This document shows, piece by piece, positions 42,657 through 51,429 of a DNA stretch of 64,000 nucleotides. How positions within the stretch are numbered: position 1 is the stretch's first letter; the number at the start of each line of letters is the position of its first letter. Made by a program: the position numbers and the translations under genes. The stretch is from Flavobacterium hibisci (GTDB taxonomy: Bacteria > Bacteroidota > Bacteroidia > Flavobacteriales > Flavobacteriaceae): positions 310,001 through 374,000 of the forward strand of contig NZ_JAIQDW010000001.1 in NCBI RefSeq assembly GCF_020026925.1, read 5' to 3'. The notes beneath the pieces were generated by a model. It did no database searches. It was given only the letters and a program-made list of their open reading frames with translations, and was not told the origin of the DNA.

Positions 42657-43595
42657 ATGAAAAATAAAAAGAACAAAATTATTGTATTATCTGCCGTAGG
42701 CTTTTTACTTGTAGCTATTTGTTTTTCCTTTTTACCGGGATCTAAAGAAGGTCTGATAAAAGTAGAATTACTAAAAGCTAAAATTGCAGATATTAAAACA
42801 ACAGTAACCGCTACAGGAACCGTTCAGCCCATCAATGAAGTTGAAGTAGGAACTCAGGTTTCGGGAGTTGTAGAAAAAATTTATGTAGATTATAACAGCG
42901 TTGTTAAAAAAGGGCAGCTTTTGGCCGAATTAGACAAAACGAATTTACAATCGGCATTGGTGCAGGCGAAAGCTTTATACAACAGCGCTTTAAATGAGCA
43001 GCGCTATTTGCAAAGTATTTTTAACAGACAAAAGACTTTATACGACAGTAAAGTAATCAGCAGATCTGATTATGATGAAGCGCAATACAATTTAAACAAT
43101 GCAAAAAGCACTGTAATTCAGCGTTCATCAGATTTGCAGAAAGCGCAGACCAATTTAAGTTATGCGAACATTTATTCCCCAATTGACGGCGTAATATTGT
43201 CTAAAGCGGTTGATGAAGGACAAACCGTAGCAGCAAGTTACAGCACTCCTACCCTTTTTACAATTGCAAAAAACCTGACTGAAATGCAGGTTGAAGCCAA
43301 TGTTGATGAAGCTGATATTGGTCAGGTGAAACAAGGACAGCGCGTAACTTTTACGGTAGATGCTTTTCAGGGTGAAGAGTTTCAGGGTAAGATTACACAG
43401 GTTAGATTGAATGCAACACATAGACGACTGATAATTCACACCGTCTACACTATACAAAAGACCTGTCGGAGCTGTTACTGTAATAGTCCCGTAAGGCACA
43501 TCACAATTGGGTTGTGTGGTTTTTATTGTCGCTTTTACAGGTCCGGATTTTACATTTATGGTTATTTCGTTGGAAAAGACACGACAATTCGTTGA
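42657..43595 (+). pseudogene. MacA-like efflux adaptor, 3' part replaced
   Basis: Residues 1-254 are a normal HlyD/MacA membrane-fusion protein: N-terminal helix (IIVLSAVGFLLVAICFSFL), lipoyl half VEVGTQVSGVVEKIYVDYN, coiled hairpin, and YANIYSPIDGVILSKAVDEGQTV. After QVRLNAT, near 43,418, the sequence becomes the reverse strand of an adhesin gene, giving a nonsense tail. The membrane-proximal domain and the MacB permease are missing. It is unlikely to be functional. Confidence 0.85.
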
Positions 43596-44495
43596 ACTAA
43601 TATTAGAACTGTCAGCAGTTGCCAGCCGGTATTTATAAGTCCCAGCAGCACCTGAAATAAAAGTATAGGTAGCAGCGTTTGCTCCCGAAACATCCGTCCA
43701 GGTTGTTCCTCCATCAACACTATTTTGCCATTGATAACCAGCTGTTGTATAAGCGGAAGACGAGACAGAACCGCTTAACGTAATTGACCTTGATTCGCCT
43801 TCACAAACTTCAAGGTTGGTCACAGATTCGTTTACTATTGACGAAGTAACCGTTGGGCCACAGGCTCTAAAAGTAATATCGTCAAGAGCTAAATCATTGC
43901 CAGGTATTGCACTAGGGGCCGAGTTCAAGATCGTAACCACAACCTCTGTCTCAGAACCGGTTGTAAAATAAAGCCCATATTGTATCCATTTGGCAGTGGA
44001 AGTAACTCCGATCTCTCCCGTATTATAAGAGCCTAATAATGTTCCATTAGTACTGCTGATTCTAAAAGTAACGTTGGGATTCGGTGAAGACATTTTCATA
44101 ATATTCATAATCCAAGCTGAAAACTCATACGTCGTGCCTGCACATAGTCCCAAAATTTTTCTTGTATAAAATATGCCTTCTTCCGCAAGAGTTGCGCAGT
44201 TGGTAACCATCATGTAACCATTGGCATCTCCTGTATGGTCGGATGTAATATGCCAAGCACTTCCTTTCAAGCCTGAAGTCGAGCTTGCAATGGTATATTG
44301 GCCTTCTCCCAATTCACCGGAAGAAGCATAATTGTAAGCAGTTACTGATGAGCCCAAAGCAGGACCACGTCCCACCCCTGAACCAAAATCGATTTTAACA
44401 ACCGGATCACCCAAACTTCCTGTGCATAATTGTGCCTGTAATTTAGGTATTAAAAAAAGAAAGCTGAGAAATAGATAAAAACCTTTACTGTTCAA
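43155..44495 (-). pseudogene. T9SS-type surface adhesin, 3' part lost
   Basis: Starts with a signal peptide (GFYLFLSFLFLIPKLQAQ), then a carbohydrate-binding-like beta domain (about 30-210, ending LALDDITFRACGP), an Ig/PKD-like domain (GYQWQNSVDGGTTWTDVSGA) and the start of an SprB-type repeat (YSVDGVNYQSS). At that point, near 43,421, the homology stops and the frame continues antisense to macA. Such proteins are large surface adhesins secreted by the type IX system. What remains lacks the repeats and the sorting tail. Confidence 0.8.
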
Positions 44496-45108
44496 AATAA
44501 ATTCATTTATTAAAGTAAAACTACTCTATTATAGAATAAATCATTAAACTATTAGACTAATATTAATAAACCCACGACTAATCTTATATAACTATCTACT
44601 AGTGCGTTATTGGTAAATATGTTTTATGCATCTCAGCACATTATTATTTTTTATAGAGGTTCAATTAAGCAAATCAAACTAAAGAAACTAAAATTAAAAC
44701 AGCTAAATAAGTCAGGTTTTTAAATTGATCTTTTCAGGCTATTTTGAACCTAAGAAAAATATATGAAAGTCAAATTTTTATCTTTCATTTTAGGAATAAA
44801 AATTATTTAAAATTCCATTCTAATGTCAAACCAAATGCTACTTGTGTGATTTTGGCATTTTTTCAGTGCTATACAAACCATTTATATTTCTATTATTTCC
44901 TGATGTTGGATTATACCCTACATTTGACTGATTTCATTAGAATTACAATAAAATTGTTTGACAATAGCATTACAACAATTAAAACGATTGTGTTATTAAA
45001 ATTTAAAGTAATACAATTTCAATTAGATTAATTAAGATCATTTTAAAAGTTTAATTTTACTGTATAAGAAATATTTTTTACTTTTAAATTAACCCTAATT
45101 AAGACCAC
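44496..45108. other. AT-rich intergenic region
   Basis: Non-coding, very AT-rich, between two diverging genes. A 95-residue frame exists but has low-complexity, unlikely composition. No clear promoter consensus was found. Confidence 0.4.
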
Positions 45109-45633
45109 ATGATAATGAGATATAGTATTTTTCTAACCGTATTTTTATTTATAACAATGAGTTCCTGCAATTCATCAAACGCAACTGATTTTAAGGAGTC
45201 GCTTGATAAATCGGAGCGCAAAGCCTTTGATATTATTGTTGGAAAAAAAGGCTCAGGAGAAAAAAAGCTGGAATATCTCGAAAAAGAAGATTATAAAAAT
45301 GCTATAAAGGCAGTGAATCAGCAGGCAATAGATTTTGATATTATTATAGCAGATATAAGCAAGTTATCTACTAATGATATTCCGGAAGGTCAGTCGCTAA
45401 AAACTGCCTCCCTGGAATATTATGAATCACTTAAAGAACTTCATATATTCGATAAAAAACAAATAGAGCAACAGGCAATTCTGAAAACATTAAAGAAAGA
45501 TGAATTAGACAATGCCCTAAATAAGCGTATGGAACTGGCACGACAAAAAAAGATGCTTTATAATGCTTTATATAAGAAAGAAGCTCTTCTTCATGCTGCT
45601 ACAGAACGTTTTAAGGCTGCTAATGGTATTTGA
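45109..45633 (+). CDS. Small lipoprotein, helical
   Basis: 174 residues: signal peptide with lipobox MSSC, then a highly charged coiled-coil-like helical domain (KKDELDNALNKRMELARQ). No family recognised. Stands alone between the rearranged region and the xylan cluster. Confidence 0.65.
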   Translation: MIMRYSIFLTVFLFITMSSCNSSNATDFKESLDKSERKAFDIIVGKKGSGEKKLEYLEKEDYKNAIKAVNQQAIDFDIIIADISKLSTNDIPEGQSLKTASLEYYESLKELHIFDKKQIEQQAILKTLKKDELDNALNKRMELARQKKMLYNALYKKEALLHAATERFKAANGI

Positions 45634-45928
45634 TATTAATTAGTTATGTGAATCCGAAAGATTTACGGATTTACGATAGAGTGAAATACTATGGAGAATT
45701 TTCAGTAAAAAGTAAAAATACCAGGTATAATTTCTTTTGTTAGTTTTTGAAGTAATCTTTTAAAAAACTTTTGTTTACCTAAAGTCGCTTTTTAAATTCA
45801 ATAGATTAGACTTTGTGTTATAAAAGATAAATTTGCAATAGCAGATGGAGTTTGGATATGTCCGCCCTCCACTACTGTTGCAAGAATAATAATACTATAA
45901 ACGCTATATTTTTTCTTTTTTATCTCAT

Positions 45929-48900
45929 TTATTTTTTAATAATTTTAATTGTTTCTAACGGATTTGATTTTAATTTTATAAAATAAATTCCTGTCGGTTC
46001 TTTTCCTAAATCCAAATGTGCTTTTCTATCTTCGATAAGGTAAACCGATTTAGAGATTAATATTCCATTTGAATTATAAATTTCTATTTCAGCTGTGCTT
46101 TCATTTATTGGTACATAAATATCAAAAGGGCCATTTGTAGGATTAGGAGCGGCAAAAATATCCAGATTGTTCTTAGCATTAACATTAACAATGCCTAATT
46201 GCTTCAAAGTTGGATCATTAATCTCTGTGAGATTAACAAGTTCAAAACCATTGATTAAAACAAACTTTTTAACATCAGCCATCGATGCAGAAAATCCCAG
46301 AGTATTTTCAAATTTTATGGTAATTACATCGGTTTCTCCATCAGATTTAAATTGTTTGATTACCTGAGTAACACCACTTAAAGTATTTGTGGAAGGAATA
46401 CCACTGGAAACCGTATAAACTGTATCATCAGACTGGGACTCAAGATTACTTGTTACAGTTACCTTAAAAGCACCACTTTGATTGTTGAAATCATGATGGT
46501 ATGATTTCCAATAATATTCTCCTTTAGGAAGTCCTGAAAGTTTTATTGCCAGACTAGTACAGTTATTTGCGTACTTGGAATCAACTGCAATAAAATTTTC
46601 AAGCACAGGAGCAAGAAGACCAGTTAAATATGTTCCACTGGATCTAAGAACTGACCTTACATTATTTGCTACCGGTGAGTCTAGCCATACTGGCTGTACC
46701 TTAACGCTGTTATAAAATGCATTATATGTCGATGGTGAAATTGAAGGGGATGATTTATCTCCAACCACTAAAGTTTTCCAGGCTGTTTCTGTTGTCTGTG
46801 TGGCATTAGATTTAAAATCTACTTTTAATGCCAATTGGTTAATTTCAGTATTTGCCTTTTGAGTTACAATTATTTTTTTTGATTCGACACCTTTTGCAAA
46901 GACTGTTATTGTTGCTTTTCTGATTTGTGTTGTCGGATTTTTCTGTGCAGTTAAAACAATAGTCCCATTATTTGTACCATTCTGAATATTAGACGACAAC
47001 CAGCTCTGGTCACTGCTTACAGTCCAATTTAAGTCTGAAATCACACCAAATGTTACAGTACTATTTTGAATATAGTTTACTTCCAGTGATGTGACTGTTG
47101 TCTCAAGACTACCGCAGATACCAGCACTTAATGCCGAAGAAGTGTATAACGCATCAACGTTAGGAAGTCCAGCTGAAGATTTCGCTCTTAATTCTAAAAT
47201 ATTTAGCCCTGCGTTAAAATTTAAATTTACTTTAGCTATTGACCAGTTTGACCATGAACCAGTAGGTAATAAAGAAATAGTTCCGGCATTGCTTCCATTG
47301 ATATATATTTCGGCATCAATAGCTGCCGTAGTTCCGTTAGCATAGTTAAAACCTACATTTGAAAGATTAGCCACATCTGAGTTTATCTTCCAGCCCATTA
47401 AGGCCGCTTTATCGGTATTTCCTTTGATATAACCGCTGCCTGAAAAACCATTATTTACGCTTTCAACAGTCCCTGTATATGAACAAGCTTTTTCTGCTTC
47501 AATTGTATTTACATTTATACGCAATACACTAGTATTGACAGAGCCTGCCTGTGCATTTACTAAATTTTTAAGAGCAAAAACCACGGCTTCACTGTTTCTG
47601 GAGTTTCCTACAGTGTTCAAATAGATTGTTTTATCAGTTTCACCAGGTTGGAAAGTAACTGTTGTATTTGATAATGTATAGTCTTTTACATTCTCTGCAT
47701 CTCCTGCGATAGCTACGATGTCAACTGTTACAGGGACTGATGTAGATTTATCGAGTTTTAAATCCAATTGAATCTGGCCTCCTCTGTCTACTTTCGAAAT
47801 AATTTGTTGAAAAGAAACTTTGGGACCTGAAGTTTGTAGATTAGAATTCCATCCAACAGCAGTAGGACCATAAACTGCATATGCTCCCATATTTACGCCT
47901 TCTTCGCCTGCAGATTTTGCAGGACTTGATGCACTAAGGGTAAAGTCTTCCTGTCCGGATGTAAGGTTATTAAAACCTGGGTTTACAGCTAAACCTCCTG
48001 TTTCCCTAACTCCTGCCTGAAAATTTTGAGGTGTAATATTAACTCCTTTGAACTGAATAGAATTTGTGATGTTTTGCGAATACCATAAATTATTTCTGAA
48101 TAGATGAGGACCATAAACATAAGCTGTGTCAGAAAATATAATATTTGACTGAGTGTTGTTAAATGAAATATTGTTTCTAAACTCATTTCTGATTGATTTA
48201 TGGATCTGAAATCCTACCTGACTATTATAAACCACATTATTTATCCATCTTGCATCCTGTGTCCAGCCTGTTTCAGGGTAATATGCTGATTTAAATCCAT
48301 TTATCATACCGTAGGCAATGTTTTCCTGAATTACATTTTTTACACATCTGGATTCATTAAATATAAATGTTGAACCGTTTTTACCGACATTCCTAATTAA
48401 AATGTTGCTGCTCCCATTTCTGTCAAGCCATAAACCGTCTACAACATCTTGAGAATAATTGAACGAAAAAACATTATTTCCATCTGTCATATCTTGAATA
48501 TCAACAGTTCTGGAGAATAAGTAGGAACCTCCCCAGCTTCTTAATTTTCCTTTGAAGCCTATAAATGTATTCTCAGAGATGAGATTCCCTGTTGCTCCCT
48601 CCCCATTCACAGCAATACCATCACCGATAATATTGCTAAAATAGTTATTACGTACCACATTGTTAGTCGATTTATAAATCCTAACGACCTGATTTGATTC
48701 CCAACTCCCAACTTCAGCGTTTCCTAAATTTATGAACTGGTTACTAATAACAACATTTCCTCTTACTCCACCTGCTATATAAATACTTGACCTGCCGTAC
48801 TTAAAATCTTTGAACAAAAAACCTTCAATCCAAATGTAATTTCTATTACTTAAATTAAAAATATCTGTATTATCTGAAACTGATACACCAGGATGCTGTA

Positions 48901-49189
48901 TAGTCACTGTTCCTGTACCGGGATTCGGTTTAAAAACGATTAATGCATTCAGGGTTCCGGAAGATTTTGGAATTATATTCTTCTCAATGTAAATTCCACC
49001 GGAAACAAGGACAGTGTCACCGGAATTAACCATTGAAGCTGCTTTTGTTATGGTTTTATAAGGACTAGAGATAGAACCATTTCCTGAGACATCATCACCC
49101 GTAGTTGAGACATACAGTGTAGCTGCATAACTAAAATTTACGGTCAGACAAAGAAAAATCAAAAGATTTAAAAAAGTTGTTTTTTTCAT
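45929..49189 (-). CDS. Secreted beta-helix polysaccharide-degrading protein with T9SS tail
   Basis: 1086 residues, multidomain: signal peptide; a right-handed beta-helix (about 25-440) beginning LYVSTTGDDVSGNGSISSPYKTI, typical of PL6/pectate-lyase-like proteins; a Calx-beta-like domain (about 455-560); a CBM6/35-like domain (about 565-690); a BACON domain (WTVSSDQSWLSSNIQNGT); a malectin-like domain; and a C-terminal type IX sorting domain (NPTNGPFDIYVP ... TGIYFIKL). It is exported and probably surface-attached. The substrate is not proven; the neighbours suggest plant cell-wall xylan. Confidence 0.82.
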   Translation of the reverse strand: MKKTTFLNLLIFLCLTVNFSYAATLYVSTTGDDVSGNGSISSPYKTITKAASMVNSGDTVLVSGGIYIEKNIIPKSSGTLNALIVFKPNPGTGTVTIQHPGVSVSDNTDIFNLSNRNYIWIEGFLFKDFKYGRSSIYIAGGVRGNVVISNQFINLGNAEVGSWESNQVVRIYKSTNNVVRNNYFSNIIGDGIAVNGEGATGNLISENTFIGFKGKLRSWGGSYLFSRTVDIQDMTDGNNVFSFNYSQDVVDGLWLDRNGSSNILIRNVGKNGSTFIFNESRCVKNVIQENIAYGMINGFKSAYYPETGWTQDARWINNVVYNSQVGFQIHKSIRNEFRNNISFNNTQSNIIFSDTAYVYGPHLFRNNLWYSQNITNSIQFKGVNITPQNFQAGVRETGGLAVNPGFNNLTSGQEDFTLSASSPAKSAGEEGVNMGAYAVYGPTAVGWNSNLQTSGPKVSFQQIISKVDRGGQIQLDLKLDKSTSVPVTVDIVAIAGDAENVKDYTLSNTTVTFQPGETDKTIYLNTVGNSRNSEAVVFALKNLVNAQAGSVNTSVLRINVNTIEAEKACSYTGTVESVNNGFSGSGYIKGNTDKAALMGWKINSDVANLSNVGFNYANGTTAAIDAEIYINGSNAGTISLLPTGSWSNWSIAKVNLNFNAGLNILELRAKSSAGLPNVDALYTSSALSAGICGSLETTVTSLEVNYIQNSTVTFGVISDLNWTVSSDQSWLSSNIQNGTNNGTIVLTAQKNPTTQIRKATITVFAKGVESKKIIVTQKANTEINQLALKVDFKSNATQTTETAWKTLVVGDKSSPSISPSTYNAFYNSVKVQPVWLDSPVANNVRSVLRSSGTYLTGLLAPVLENFIAVDSKYANNCTSLAIKLSGLPKGEYYWKSYHHDFNNQSGAFKVTVTSNLESQSDDTVYTVSSGIPSTNTLSGVTQVIKQFKSDGETDVITIKFENTLGFSASMADVKKFVLINGFELVNLTEINDPTLKQLGIVNVNAKNNLDIFAAPNPTNGPFDIYVPINESTAEIEIYNSNGILISKSVYLIEDRKAHLDLGKEPTGIYFIKLKSNPLETIKIIKK

Positions 49190-49299
49190 GTTTTTTCTTT
49201 TTGGTTAGTTAATTATTAAATAGTTGCTTGCAATAGTTATAATCTTTTTATTAATTAAGTTGTGGTTTATTTATTGTTGGTTTATTGATTCCATATCGT

Positions 49300-51363
49300 C
49301 TAGTTTAAAATAATTGTCAAATCATTTTTTAATAAATAATCTAAATCATATACAGGACGTTCAATATCAAATGGAATAGGCTTTTTGCTATACTGTTGGA
49401 AATAGAGTAAGCAGCCATCTTTCCATATTTGAGCATCCCTGCTCTGACGACGAAGTTTACTTTGCACTTCGGAAAATCGCTGTTCATCAACATACGCTTG
49501 GACTTTATCCCAGGTTTTTTGAAACTCACGCACTTCTTTTACACCTTTATCGTAAGTATAACAAAGTTCATCCCACAGAATACGTCCATTTTTCATCTTA
49601 TAATCCCATGGTAAATGATGAAACCATAATAAATAGATTTCAGGACATGTTTCAATATTTTCAAACTGACTTTTTAGTGGCTCATGGTATTGATTTACAG
49701 CTCCGGAACCTTTTGCTGTTCTGTCAAAGCCAATTCCGGAAGCATCTGCTTTATGATAATAAGCAGCAGTCCAATCGCTACGGATGCCTTTAGGCCCAAA
49801 CCACGGCCCAGGACCATAATGGGTATTGTTTAAACCTGCAAAAATATGATGAAGTCCAAGTGGCATTGAATAATTTACAGCTGCCTCATGACTTTCTAAC
49901 ATCAGTTGCTTTACAGGTTCAAGAAAGTTTTTTTTCCAATCGGATACTTTACTATCTTTTTCTTCGATTGGAAAAAAAGTTAATTTTAACCATTCATCTG
50001 CCATTTTCTCACTTGTAATTTGGTTATTCCACGCCATTCGTCCAAACGCATACCAGTTTGACTGGGCAAAATGATGACCGCACCAATTGGTGTCTAAACC
50101 AATATTAGCTACGCCTGCAATTGCTGTATATTTTTGAGGAAAAATACTTCCATCTGTAGTACGGGCAACAGTACTTCCCGCACCCTCCTGATGAGTATCA
50201 CTTTTCAGGAACTCTTCCCACATCTTTGCCAAATAGACTAATTGTTCAGAATGCCCAAGGTATTCCTGAGTAATTTGTAATTCAGGCATTACAGAAGTTC
50301 TTTTCATTGCTCCAAAGAGCGGATTGAATGGTTCGCGTGGCTGAAAATCAACAGGTCCGTTTTTTACCTGAATAATTACATTGTCACGAAACTGACCATC
50401 AAGTGGCATAAACTCATTATATGCCTGAGCTGCCCTGTCCTTGCTGTTAACCTCATAGACAAAAGCACGCCACATGATAATACCTCCGTAAGGTCTAACT
50501 ACATCAGCAAGCATATTTGCTCCATCAGCATGACTACGTCCAAAATCTTGTGGCCCAGGTTCACCTTCACTATTGGCTTTTATTAAAAAACCTCCAAAAT
50601 CAGGTATAATTTTGTAAATTTCTTTTGCTTTATTTTTCCACCATTGAATCACTTCAGGATTTAAAGGGTCAGAGGTTTTTAATCCGCCAATTAAAGTTGG
50701 TGATGAAAATTTAACTGAAAGATAAGTCTTTATGCCATAAGGGCGTACAACTTCGGCAATTGCCTTTACTTTCTGAAGACATTCAGCAGTTAGCATCAAT
50801 TTTGAAGAATTGACATTATTTAAAACTGCACCATTAATCCCGATAGAAGCGTTGGCACGTGCATATTCTTTCCATAATATCCTGTCCTTATCGGTTACTG
50901 CATATCCTTTTTCCATATCATGCCAGAATATTGATTTGCCTGCATAACCACGTTCTACTGAGCCATCCAGGTTGTCCCAATGGTTTAAGATTCTTCGCTC
51001 GTAGGAAGGATTGCATATTTCATTTTGAATTGCTTCTCCGGTTTGCTGACGACGCAAAAGTTCGTAAGCACCATACAAGATTCCAAGTTCTGTATTGGCC
51101 TGAATCTCATTTTCAGAAAGTTTGAATCCATCGTTCTTTATTGTTTTATTTTTTTTCAGGGTCAAAAGTAGTTTAGCCCCGTTTTTACCCTGCCAGGCTT
51201 GTTCCAGCTCTTGTTTGGCAATAGCAATAGTTGAAGATTTACTACTGCAGACAACAGTTACTTTTCCAGTATTTTTTCCACGAAGCCAAAGAAGGTGACC
51301 GTCCTCAGCATGAAGATTAAATATTGTAAGTGTTAAAATTAAAAAAACTAATATTTTTTTCAT
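49300..51363 (-). CDS. GH67 alpha-glucuronidase
   Basis: 687 residues with signal peptide (VFLILTLTIFNLHAE). Family GH67 signs: LNHWDNLDGSVERGYAGKSI, KANSEGEPGPQDFGRSHADG (with Glu), VKNGPVDFQPREPFNPL and MPELQITQEYLG. It removes 4-O-methyl-glucuronic acid from the non-reducing end of xylo-oligosaccharides. It lies downstream of two GH115 enzymes in one leftward cluster. Confidence 0.92.
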   Translation of the reverse strand: MKKILVFLILTLTIFNLHAEDGHLLWLRGKNTGKVTVVCSSKSSTIAIAKQELEQAWQGKNGAKLLLTLKKNKTIKNDGFKLSENEIQANTELGILYGAYELLRRQQTGEAIQNEICNPSYERRILNHWDNLDGSVERGYAGKSIFWHDMEKGYAVTDKDRILWKEYARANASIGINGAVLNNVNSSKLMLTAECLQKVKAIAEVVRPYGIKTYLSVKFSSPTLIGGLKTSDPLNPEVIQWWKNKAKEIYKIIPDFGGFLIKANSEGEPGPQDFGRSHADGANMLADVVRPYGGIIMWRAFVYEVNSKDRAAQAYNEFMPLDGQFRDNVIIQVKNGPVDFQPREPFNPLFGAMKRTSVMPELQITQEYLGHSEQLVYLAKMWEEFLKSDTHQEGAGSTVARTTDGSIFPQKYTAIAGVANIGLDTNWCGHHFAQSNWYAFGRMAWNNQITSEKMADEWLKLTFFPIEEKDSKVSDWKKNFLEPVKQLMLESHEAAVNYSMPLGLHHIFAGLNNTHYGPGPWFGPKGIRSDWTAAYYHKADASGIGFDRTAKGSGAVNQYHEPLKSQFENIETCPEIYLLWFHHLPWDYKMKNGRILWDELCYTYDKGVKEVREFQKTWDKVQAYVDEQRFSEVQSKLRRQSRDAQIWKDGCLLYFQQYSKKPIPFDIERPVYDLDYLLKNDLTIILN

Positions 51364-51429
51364 GTCTAATTTGATTTTGAAAATGAATTTATTGTTTATA
51401 CAATAATTTGATAAAATCTAAAGCTTTTA

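Noticed and set aside
44744..45031. 95-residue rightward frame
   Set aside because: Very AT-rich with no start signal, composition like translated intergenic DNA.
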